Assembly: GCA_049509395.1 (NCBI GenBank)
Contig: JBEKZY010000194.1
Coordinates: 1-9,357, forward strand
DNA from: JBEKIK01 sp049509395
Lineage (GTDB): Bacteria > Planctomycetota > Planctomycetia > Pirellulales > Thermoguttaceae
DNA: 9,357 nucleotides
Reading direction: 5' to 3'
Shown: in pieces, positions 1 to 5,364 of the stretch
How positions within the stretch are numbered: position 1 is the stretch's first letter
Layout: each line of letters starts with the position of its first letter
Made by a program: the position numbers and the translations under genes
Notes under the pieces: generated by a model
The model's database searches: none
Seen by the model: only the letters and a program-made list of their open reading frames with translations
What the model was told of the DNA's origin: nothing

Positions 1-375
1 AACGACGAACAGGGACATCTGCAAGGTGATAAAATGCTTCAGGATCTTGCGCGAACGTTCGATGAGTATGTGCGGGAAACGGATATAGTGTCGCGATACG
101 GCGGCGATGAATTCGTGGTGGTCATGCCGCAAACAGATCGAGCCGGGGCCTGCATACTCAGCGAACGTTTAAGGGCAAAGGTGCAGGAGAAATTATCGTT
201 GACCATCAGCGGCGGCGTAGCTTCGGCCGAAAAAGGCGACACCCAGGAATCATTGCTGACACGGGCCGATGCGGCGTTATACCAGGTCAAAGCTTCCGGC
301 CGAAATAGCGTTTTTTGGCACGATGGCACGAATATTACTCGGGTGCCGGAAGAGGAAGTTCTCAGCGCAGTGTGA
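1..375 (+). CDS. Diguanylate cyclase, GGDEF domain (C-terminal part, 5' truncated)
   Basis: The reading frame is open from base 1 and ends at TGA 373-375, so the start lies outside the window; 124 codons are visible. The first residues read NDEQGHLQGDKML, the usual NDxxGHxxGDxxL block of GGDEF domains. This is followed by RYGGDEF, with the GGDEF catalytic A-site at nt 100-114. An RETD sequence lies five residues before GGDEF and matches the RxxD inhibitory I-site, so product inhibition by c-di-GMP is likely. The domain closes with the typical ADAALYQVKASGRN segment, and only about 20 residues follow. Members of this family make cyclic di-GMP from two GTP. Both active and inhibitory motifs are intact, so an active enzyme is expected. 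The sensory N-terminus cannot be seen. A strong terminator follows about 45 nt after the stop. Confidence 0.92.
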   Translation, partial: NDEQGHLQGDKMLQDLARTFDEYVRETDIVSRYGGDEFVVVMPQTDRAGACILSERLRAKVQEKLSLTISGGVASAEKGDTQESLLTRADAALYQVKASGRNSVFWHDGTNITRVPEEEVLSAV

Positions 376-418
376 ATTTGCCGCTGCATCAAAATTACCC
401 GGCCAATTTTAAACAGGA

Positions 419-445
419 AGACAGGCATTCTTGCCTGTTTTTTTT
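419..445 (+). terminator. Intrinsic terminator of the GGDEF gene
   Basis: A perfect 7-bp stem, ACAGGCA (421-427) with TGCCTGT (432-438), has a TTCT loop. The stem can be lengthened by a G-T and an A-T pair. It runs straight into eight T residues (438-445). This is the standard rho-independent layout and fits the end of the GGDEF transcript. Confidence 0.87.
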
Positions 446-517
446 ATTCGCTTTTTCGGGGCGAACAGGAATTATCGCCCTCCTGAATGGGCTGATTACT
501 TATTGCCGGCCCCTCTC

Positions 518-558
518 TCAGTGGGTTGAAAAGAGCAAAAAGCAGCCCAACCCATTGA
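518..558. repeat. Imperfect 11-nt inverted repeat upstream of the 107-residue gene
   Basis: TCAGTGGGTTG (518-528) and CAACCCATTGA (548-558) are reverse complements except at one position, which would be a G-U pair in RNA. The loop is 19 nt and A-rich. The right arm runs into a second small inverted repeat, ATTGAC (554-559) with GTCAAT (567-572). No T-run follows, so this is not a standard terminator. It could be an operator, as the right arm overlaps a possible -35 box, or an RNA hairpin. The rest of the 376-645 gap shows no other feature beyond the terminator and the promoter candidate. Confidence 0.4.
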
Positions 559-583
559 CGCCGGCGGTCAATAGATTTACAGT
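555..583 (+). promoter_or_regulatory. Possible sigma-70-type promoter for the 107-residue gene
   Basis: TTGACG (555-560) is separated by 17 nt from TACAGT (578-583). These match the consensus boxes at five and four of six positions. Transcription would start near 590 and leave a leader of about 55 nt before the ATG at 646. A second -10-like TATAGT lies at 589-594 without a good -35. This is a pattern match only. Confidence 0.33.
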
Positions 584-645
584 TGAACTATAGTGTTCCT
601 CCCAATTATTCACTGCCCGCCACCTCCCTCCTAAAGGCGCGATCC

Positions 646-969
646 ATGCCCTTGTTTGAGATTGAAACCGAGTCGCACATTATCATTACCTGGGCGGCCG
701 ACGAACAGGCCGCAACCCAAGTTGTAAAAGAGAGCTATCCCCATGAAGCGTCTATGCGAGTTACCAGGCGTCCCCGCGATACCTGGGTTATATCGAAGGC
801 GGCATTGGGTATCAGCGGTTCGGCCGACCCCTGCCACACGGCCCGCGATTGTCTGGCTAAGGCCGCCGGCGACAAGTTGCACGCCATCCGCCTCTACATG
901 CAAAAGACCGGTTCCGACCTGGATCACTCGCGCAAGGTGATCGAGTCGAACATGGTAATGGGATGGTAG
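646..969 (+). CDS. Conserved hypothetical protein, 107 residues
   Basis: I chose the ATG at 646 (MPLFEIETES...) rather than the in-frame ATG at 583. The 21 residues added by the upstream start (MNYSVPPNYSL...) are low-complexity and would overlap the likely promoter, whereas AAAGG (634-638 region) sits about 8 nt before 646. The product is soluble, without signal peptide or membrane segment. It starts with a beta-rich stretch (LFEIETESHIIITWA) and has a basic RRPRDTWVISK segment (residues 41-51). Two cysteines follow in DPCHTARDCLAKAAGDK (61-77), and the C-terminus is probably helical and ends SNMVMGW. I recall similar short proteins as conserved in Planctomycetes but cannot verify it, and no function is known to me. 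It is convergent with the polyferredoxin gene; the 35-nt gap holds no obvious terminator. Confidence 0.75.
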   Translation: MPLFEIETESHIIITWAADEQAATQVVKESYPHEASMRVTRRPRDTWVISKAALGISGSADPCHTARDCLAKAAGDKLHAIRLYMQKTGSDLDHSRKVIESNMVMGW

Positions 970-986
970 GAGTAGGGAATAGGTAA
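967..986. repeat. Short TAGGGAA-type degenerate repeat at the stop codon
   Basis: From the TAG stop codon on, the sequence reads as units starting with TAGG: TAGGAG, TAGGGAA, TAGGTAA. The reverse complement (TTCCCTA) belongs to the same CCCTNAN-like heptamer type as the arrays before the ApgM and aspartokinase genes, but here in the opposite orientation and not next to a start codon. The array is short, so chance is possible. Confidence 0.35.
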
Positions 987-1004
987 AACGCTCGGCACTA
1001 TGTA

Positions 1005-2732
1005 CTATGCCACGGGATAATCTTCGCCGCTGCCCAGGATCGGTTGGTTGTCCGTGTTGCGAGATTCGTTTGCGCTGTTCACCCGGATCGCGGGGCGGTC
1101 TTTATACGGACAAACGTGCTCGCAGATGCCGCAGCCGATGCACTTTTCCGCATCGACGTGCGGCTGCTTGATCGTTTTCTTTTCGCCGTTGCGGTCTTGG
1201 AATTCCACGTCCAGGCAGTAGATGGCCTTGTCCGGTATCGGGCAATGTTCCTCGCAAACCATGCAATTGCGCCCATAGGCGTAGGGAATGCAACGGGTAA
1301 CGTCGAACGAGGCCAGTCCAATGCGGGTTGCATGCTTATCTTCTAGCTTGAGCGGCTCTATTGCTTCGGTCGGGCAGACCTGGCCGCATAGGTTGCACAT
1401 GTAATCGCAGTAGCCGATCTGGGGCACGAGCATCGGGGTCCAAAGACCCTCGAAGCCGGCCTCGGTCAGAGTGGGCTGAAGTCCGCCGGTCGGGCAGACC
1501 TTCATGCACAGCCCGCAACCGGTGCAGCGCTCCAGGAATTCGCGCTCCGGCCGTGCGCCCGGGGGACGGATCAGCATTGGATTGAAAGTCCTGCCGCGCG
1601 CCTGGGGGCTAATGCGCATGGCTGCCAGGGTTACAAGCCCGCCTATTGTCGCAGCCATCATGCCTCGCCGGCCAAGATCGATTGATTCGACTTTTGGTTC
1701 TTTGCGCCAGGGGGAGACGAATTGGAATGACAGGCTATCGCGGCGACAAGATTCATTGCAATCCATGCATCCCATGCATTCCATGGGTTTCCAGAGGCCC
1801 GTAATTAAGGGGACAGGCACCGAGCTGCGCTCGGAGCCAGTCCCCACCGCCGCTCCGTGGCACGACATGCCGCAGAAGTCGCACTGGTTGCAGGTTTCCG
1901 ACTTGACGTTGCGCCGCAACAAGGGCCGCCATGAGAAAATTCCTAAAAATGCGCCCAGCGGACAAATGTATCGGCACCAGAATCGCGGCCGCCAGGCGTT
2001 CAGGACCACCATAATTATAAAAAGCAGAAGGATCAAGCCTGCGCCGAAATAGGCCGGGTCGTGGTCCGATCCTTCCAGCCCGAATACGTATTTGTTCGTG
2101 AATTGATAAGCCGGTTCGACAACCTTGTCGATCCGCGCCTGTCCGATTCCCGGATCGCTCTGGTAAAGGGCCGTGGAACTGGTTTTTGCGGCCCATTGAG
2201 CGGCAGGCACCAGGGCGGTACTCGTGGTCCGCGTGAGCCAGACAATAGGATCCAACACGCAGATCCAGTGCAGGCCGAATACCCCCGCGACCAGCATTCC
2301 AACCAGAAAATAATATTTGGCCAGTTGCCATCGCGACCAATTGCCCAGGCCATTGCGGTTTTTTCGGCGGCGGAATAATCGGCTGCTGATGGCATGAATC
2401 GTTCCCATGGGGCAAATCCAGCCACAAAAAACTCGGCCTAAGAGGATCGTCACGCCAATTGTAAGCAGGGACCAGAGTGCGATTTTCGGCACGCTATGGG
2501 CGGTCAGGGCCGTGACGGCCGTTATCAGCGGGTCGATCAGGAAAAATATTTTTAAAAGCGGAGCCGGGACCTGCAATGCGGGCGGCGAATCGGTCTTGCC
2601 GTCCGGAGAAGCGACCGGAGAGGCGGCCTGAAACCGCGTCAGGAGTATCAAGGTGAAAAAAACCGCAAGCAATAGGACTTGCACTATGCGGCGGACGCGC
2701 GCGGCGGTAAGCCATCGGACCGCTTGACTCAT
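1005..2732 (-). CDS. Membrane-bound polyferredoxin, NapH-like N-terminus fused to NapG/MauM-like ferredoxin
   Basis: The 575-residue protein has hydrophobic segments near residues 15-33, 85-102, 138-158 and 228-246. It has the two CxxxCP motifs of NapH/NosR-type membrane ferredoxins (C103/C107, C253/C257). Cluster motifs follow at C281-C291 (CNQCDFCGMSC) and C319-C329 (CMGCMDCNESC). A GRRGMMAATIGG hydrophobic stretch (355-374) resembles an internal Tat or membrane anchor. Four more motifs follow: C403-C413, C442-C453, C481/C490-C497 and C531-C541. That gives up to six [4Fe-4S] clusters. The likely role is quinol-linked or ferredoxin-type electron transfer at the membrane; the partner and substrate are unknown. 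The start overlaps the DUF362 stop as ATGA, and AAGGAG lies 11 nt before the ATG. C291 and C319 are 27 residues apart because a palindromic repeat (residues 296-308) is translated between them. Confidence 0.88.
   Translation of the reverse strand: MSQAVRWLTAARVRRIVQVLLLAVFFTLILLTRFQAASPVASPDGKTDSPPALQVPAPLLKIFFLIDPLITAVTALTAHSVPKIALWSLLTIGVTILLGRVFCGWICPMGTIHAISSRLFRRRKNRNGLGNWSRWQLAKYYFLVGMLVAGVFGLHWICVLDPIVWLTRTTSTALVPAAQWAAKTSSTALYQSDPGIGQARIDKVVEPAYQFTNKYVFGLEGSDHDPAYFGAGLILLLFIIMVVLNAWRPRFWCRYICPLGAFLGIFSWRPLLRRNVKSETCNQCDFCGMSCHGAAVGTGSERSSVPVPLITGLWKPMECMGCMDCNESCRRDSLSFQFVSPWRKEPKVESIDLGRRGMMAATIGGLVTLAAMRISPQARGRTFNPMLIRPPGARPEREFLERCTGCGLCMKVCPTGGLQPTLTEAGFEGLWTPMLVPQIGYCDYMCNLCGQVCPTEAIEPLKLEDKHATRIGLASFDVTRCIPYAYGRNCMVCEEHCPIPDKAIYCLDVEFQDRNGEKKTIKQPHVDAEKCIGCGICEHVCPYKDRPAIRVNSANESRNTDNQPILGSGEDYPVA
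1809..1845. repeat. REP-like 37-nt palindrome inside the polyferredoxin gene
   Basis: GGGGACAGGCACCGAGC (1809-1825), the loop TGC, and GCTCGGAGCCAGTCCCC (1829-1845) form a 17-bp hairpin. Fifteen pairs are Watson-Crick, and the two A-A mismatches are symmetric within the stem (1815/1839 and 1819/1835). The end signature GGGGACAGGCACC ... GGAGCCAGTCCCC is one I recall as a repeated extragenic palindrome type in several bacterial phyla, often associated with REP-linked tyrosine (Y1) transposases; this is recall, not a search result. On the minus strand it is read through without a stop and encodes residues 296-308 (VGTGSERSSVPVP), between two cluster motifs. Confidence 0.75.
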
Positions 2733-3664
2733 GAAACGGCGATCTCCTTGGCAATCGACTTGTAGTCGATTTTACCCAGCCCTACTTCCGCGCCTTTTTT
2801 GACCGTGAGGATATCGGTGGGCTTTCTGCCCATTATTTCTGCCCCCCAGGCATCCAGTGCGACGACATCCGTGCCGGCGGCCAAAGCCAGTTTCAATTCC
2901 ACGTCTGCAAGGTTGCCTCCCACCGGTCCATGGGCCTTAAGAACCCGAACCGCGTCCAGGACGCTGATCCGCGGCTTCATAAACCGGGTGATGTCGCTGA
3001 GGCAGGTGGGCAGGTCTTGATGGAAAGTGGGACGCTTCTCGATCACGCCCATGTAGTTTTTCATGCACATGGTCAATTCCGTGTCCTTGTGATGCTTGAT
3101 GACCGGCACGTTTATGACAAGGTCGCAATCCAGTATGTCCGGAAAAATGGGGATGCTCTTGATCCGATCGCCCTTGATATCCGTGACCTTGAACCGGCTC
3201 TTGTCCATAAAAACTACTTCAGCGCCGAGAGATTTTACGGCGTCGGCTATGCCGCTGGAAGCATAAGCCTTGGCTGCTATGTTGCAGGAATTGTCGCCCA
3301 CCTTGACCGTCTTTGCCCCGGCATCCAGGCACAAGCGTACGAGCGCGGCCACAACGTCGGGATTGGTGTTGGCGGCCGTTTCGGGCTTGCGGTCCCAACC
3401 GATATTAGGCTTGATCCAAACCACCGAGCCATTGCCGATGAATCGCTTCAATCCGCCGATGGCTTGAATGGCATTCTCGGTCAGTTTGACGGCGGCCTCT
3501 TTGAGTTGCTGTGGATTTAGATCGGTCGGACCGCTCCACTTGGCGATGGCCATCTCGGCCGGCTCGGCTGCAAAGGCGGCGCTCGTCAAAATTCCCTGTG
3601 ACGCCAGGGCCAATGCTCCGGCTGCCGAATGGGTTAAAAAATCTCTCCGAGAATACTGGCTCAT
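2729..3664 (-). CDS. Tat-exported DUF362 domain protein
   Basis: The ATG at 3664 is preceded by AAAGGAGG with a 7-nt gap and places the twin-arginine motif SRRDFLT at residues 5-11. An in-frame start at 3787 would bury the signal 41 residues in, so it was not chosen. The 311-residue product has a Tat signal with hydrophobic AAGALALASQGILTSAA and a probable AFA-A cleavage site near residue 32. The mature part shows the DUF362 features: WIKPNIGWDRKPETAANTNP (83-102), a GDNSC segment (123-127), and VPVIKHHKDTELTMCMKNYM (187-206) with the K-x-H-x5-T-x3-KN pattern. The family's function is unknown to me; Pfam notes that the domain occurs in some iron-sulfur proteins, but this one has no ferredoxin motifs itself. 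It is the first gene of an operon with the polyferredoxin, which could supply its electrons (inference). Confidence 0.9.
   Translation of the reverse strand: MSQYSRRDFLTHSAAGALALASQGILTSAAFAAEPAEMAIAKWSGPTDLNPQQLKEAAVKLTENAIQAIGGLKRFIGNGSVVWIKPNIGWDRKPETAANTNPDVVAALVRLCLDAGAKTVKVGDNSCNIAAKAYASSGIADAVKSLGAEVVFMDKSRFKVTDIKGDRIKSIPIFPDILDCDLVINVPVIKHHKDTELTMCMKNYMGVIEKRPTFHQDLPTCLSDITRFMKPRISVLDAVRVLKAHGPVGGNLADVELKLALAAGTDVVALDAWGAEIMGRKPTDILTVKKGAEVGLGKIDYKSIAKEIAVS
2744..2749 (-). promoter_or_regulatory. Ribosome binding site of the polyferredoxin gene
   Basis: AAGGAG on the minus strand lies 11 nt before the ATG at 2732, inside the last codons of the DUF362 gene. The spacing is slightly long. 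Together with the ATGA overlap it suggests translational coupling. Confidence 0.55.
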
Positions 3665-3671
3665 GGAACGG

Positions 3672-3679
3672 CCTCCTTT
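3672..3679 (-). promoter_or_regulatory. Strong Shine-Dalgarno site deciding the DUF362 start
   Basis: AAAGGAGG on the minus strand is seven bases upstream of the ATG at 3664-3662. It is the strongest ribosome binding site in the window and fixes the start directly before the Tat signal. Confidence 0.85.
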
Positions 3680-3695
3680 GGCCTGCAAGGAATGT

Positions 3696-3766
3696 GATAT
3701 CGGGTAGGCTATTGCTGATTTTACACTATTTGATTCAGTTTCGTCAACCAAATCAGGCCCGATATC
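3696..3766. repeat. Perfect 9-nt inverted repeat bracketing the DUF362 promoter
   Basis: GATATCGGG (3696-3704) and CCCGATATC (3758-3766) are exact reverse complements 53 nt apart. One arm lies just upstream of the DUF362 -35 box and the other just downstream of the expected transcription start. A CCTGCAA direct repeat (3682-3688 and 3767-3773) lies next to the outer side of both arms. The layout suits an operator pair, but no binding protein is identifiable. Confidence 0.5.
3718..3747 (-). promoter_or_regulatory. Sigma-70-type promoter of the DUF362-polyferredoxin operon
   Basis: On the minus strand, TTGACG (3747-3742), an 18-nt spacer and TAAAAT (3723-3718) each match the consensus at five of six positions. 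The start of transcription would fall near 3711, giving a leader of about 47 nt before the ATG at 3664. The position between the gene and the inverted repeat arms supports it. Confidence 0.55.
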
Positions 3767-3885
3767 CCTGCAAATAGCGGGAGACAAACCATGCCTAAAT
3801 GAAAATGGAAAATTTGCATTTAAAGAAAGGATTTCATGTACAATTATTTGGGATATATGATTTTTTGTTACTCAGCCCACCCGTC

Positions 3886-3915
3886 TTGACTCCATGCCGC
3901 ATGCTACCCTACTAT
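3886..3915 (+). promoter_or_regulatory. Possible promoter of the hom cluster
   Basis: TTGACT (3886-3891), an 18-nt spacer and TACTAT (3910-3915) match consensus at five and four of six positions. Transcription would start near 3922, about 45 nt before the hom ATG. This is moderate pattern evidence only. Confidence 0.35.
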
Positions 3916-3966
3916 AGGGGATTCTATCGCATTGTTATTAATCATATAGATAAGCTTTAATCAGCC

Positions 3967-5268
3967 ATGAACACCGCCAAAGTCGCAATTGTGGGTTTTG
4001 GTACCATCGGTTCCGGAGTTGCCCGGCTGCTTTTGGAACATAAGGATCGGATTGCCCATAATGCGGGCATGCCGGTGGAATTGGCCTGCGTGGTCGATAC
4101 CGACCTTCGCCGGCAGCGGAACGTATCGCTTCCACCGGGTCTGTTGACCGACGATTTCAGCAAAGTGACGAATAATCCGGATATTTCCGTGGCCATCGAA
4201 TTGGTAGGCGGATTGGAGCCCGCGCGGTCGATAGTCCTGAAATTGCTGGAAAGCGGCAAGGACGTGGTGACGGCCAACAAGGCCCTGTTGGCTGAGCACG
4301 GCGGGGAATTGTTCGATCGGGCAAGGCAACTGGGGCGTTCAATCGCCTTCGAGGCCGCAGTGGCCGGGGGCATTCCAATCATCGCCGCCATTAACGAAGG
4401 TCTGACTGCCAATCAAATCGAGTCGATTCACGCCATTCTCAACGGCACGAGCAATTTCATCCTTACGCAAATGGATGAACAAAACATGGACTACAATGCC
4501 GCCCTGGCCGAGGCCCAACAACGCGGCTATGCCGAGGCCAACCCGGCCATGGACGTCAACGGCAGCGACGCCGCGCAAAAATTGGCCATCCTTTCGCATT
4601 TGGCATTCGGAGCGCAAGTAAATTGGCGCAAGATTCCGCGGATCGGGATTGATGTCGTTGAAGTGGCCGACATGCGTTACGCCCGGGAGTTGGGATACAA
4701 TATCAAACTCTTGGCCGTTGCCGAATTGGTGCCCGAGGGACTGGAATTGCACGTTTCGCCCACCCTGGTCCGCAAGGGCACCCCCTTGGCCGAGGTCCGC
4801 GGGGCTTACAATGCGATCCGTGTAATGGGCGACGCGGTGGGCAGGGTATTTTTCCAAGGACTAGGCGCGGGATCCAAGCCCACGGCATCGGCAGTGGTGT
4901 CCGATTTGATCGATACGGTTTTGGGCCGCATGGCGATAACATTTCGCACCCTAAACCTGTGGTCGAGCGAACGTGAGGCCCGGGTAATGCCCCGCGATCC
5001 TGCCAAGGTTCCCGGCCGGTATTTCCTGCGTTTTAACGTAGACGATCGGCCCGGCGTAATAGCCGAGATTGCCGGAATCCTGGGCAGGCATAAAATATCT
5101 ATTGCCTCGCTGATCCAACACGAAACCGAGGAGGAAGAATCCACCTGCGTTCCGTTGGTCATCATGACCCATACCGCCCCCGAAGGCGCGATGCAGGAGT
5201 CCTTGCAAGCCATCAACGGCCTGTCATGCGTGCATCCGGGCAGCGTGCGAATGAGAGTCAGAGATTGA
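3967..5268 (+). CDS. hom: Homoserine dehydrogenase with C-terminal ACT domain
   Basis: The enzyme reduces aspartate semialdehyde to homoserine with NAD(P)H in the cytoplasm, at the entry to threonine and often methionine synthesis. The 433-residue protein has the GFGTIGSG dinucleotide loop (10-17) and the conserved VTANKALLA with Lys105. It also has AAVAGGIPII (130-139), NGTSNFIL (159-166), and GSDAAQKLAILSHLAFG (199-215), whose Asp201 and Lys205 correspond to the catalytic pair of the family. GLGAGSKPTASAVVSD (298-313) follows. The ACT domain spans about 351-430 (RYFLRFNVDDRPGVIAEIAG) and normally binds threonine for feedback control. Length and domain order are typical of the monofunctional bacterial type. 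No Shine-Dalgarno site precedes the ATG; the N-terminus fits the Rossmann fold start. The ApgM-like gene follows after 96 nt, and aspartokinase lies further downstream on the same strand. Confidence 0.97.
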   Translation: MNTAKVAIVGFGTIGSGVARLLLEHKDRIAHNAGMPVELACVVDTDLRRQRNVSLPPGLLTDDFSKVTNNPDISVAIELVGGLEPARSIVLKLLESGKDVVTANKALLAEHGGELFDRARQLGRSIAFEAAVAGGIPIIAAINEGLTANQIESIHAILNGTSNFILTQMDEQNMDYNAALAEAQQRGYAEANPAMDVNGSDAAQKLAILSHLAFGAQVNWRKIPRIGIDVVEVADMRYARELGYNIKLLAVAELVPEGLELHVSPTLVRKGTPLAEVRGAYNAIRVMGDAVGRVFFQGLGAGSKPTASAVVSDLIDTVLGRMAITFRTLNLWSSEREARVMPRDPAKVPGRYFLRFNVDDRPGVIAEIAGILGRHKISIASLIQHETEEEESTCVPLVIMTHTAPEGAMQESLQAINGLSCVHPGSVRMRVRD

Positions 5269-5308
5269 AATGATGAATGCAGAAAGATGAATGTTGAATT
5301 TAAAAATC

Positions 5309-5324
5309 AAACCGCTTGCGGTTT
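5309..5324. repeat. Small perfect palindrome between hom and the ApgM gene
   Basis: AAACCGC (5309-5315), TT, GCGGTTT (5318-5324) form a perfect 7-bp inverted repeat with a 2-nt centre, or a 5-bp stem with a CTTG-containing loop in RNA. No T-run follows, so termination is unlikely. Upstream, GATGAATG occurs twice (5272-5279 and 5286-5293), so the gap is built largely of short repeats. Confidence 0.6.
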
Positions 5325-5336
5325 CGCAATGCTGAA

Positions 5337-5364
5337 CCCTGAACCCTGACCTCTGAACCCTCGC
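5337..5364 (+). repeat. CCCTNAN heptamer array abutting the ApgM start codon
   Basis: Four 7-nt units fill 5337-5364 with no gap, and the last unit ends at the base before the ATG at 5365. The first two are CCCTGAA and CCCTGAC, the third is CTCTGAA, and the last is CCCTCGC. There is no Shine-Dalgarno site in the array. A related five-unit array precedes the aspartokinase gene in the same register. Confidence 0.65.

Larger units (their letters stand above)
3665..3966. other. Divergent, gene-free promoter region between DUF362 and hom
   Basis: This 302-nt AT-rich stretch separates two divergent transcription units. It holds the DUF362 ribosome binding site and promoter, an inverted repeat around that promoter, and one moderate promoter candidate for hom. 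A second -10-like TACAAT (3839-3844) has no convincing -35. The stretch 3781-3870 is very AT-rich and shows no reading frame with coding character. I see no riboswitch-like structure or Thr-rich leader peptide before hom. Confidence 0.6.

Noticed and set aside
459..485. Pseudoknot-like arrangement (GGGCGA/TCGCCC with CAGGA/TCCTG)
   Set aside because: The crossing loop would have length zero over a 6-bp stem, which is not sterically feasible; only the simple hairpin remains and it has no evident role.
583..645. Upstream start for the 107-residue protein
   Set aside because: The extra 21 residues look non-coding and overlap the likely -10 region.
987..1004. Bidirectional terminator between the convergent genes
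   Set aside because: The only symmetry is a 4-bp GGCA/TGCC stem and an ACTATG direct repeat, without T-runs on either strand.
3665..3787. N-terminal extension of the DUF362 protein from an ATG at 3787
   Set aside because: It would cover the promoter and place the twin-arginine signal at residue 46; the strong Shine-Dalgarno site fixes the start at 3664.
3905..3922. T7-like CTATAGGG stretch and small CCCTA/TAGGG hairpin before hom
   Set aside because: It matches only the end of a phage promoter consensus and no phage gene is near; the 5-bp hairpin lacks a T-run.
3788..3966. Thr/Ile-rich leader peptide (attenuator) before hom
   Set aside because: No short frame with a run of threonine or isoleucine codons followed by a terminator hairpin is visible.
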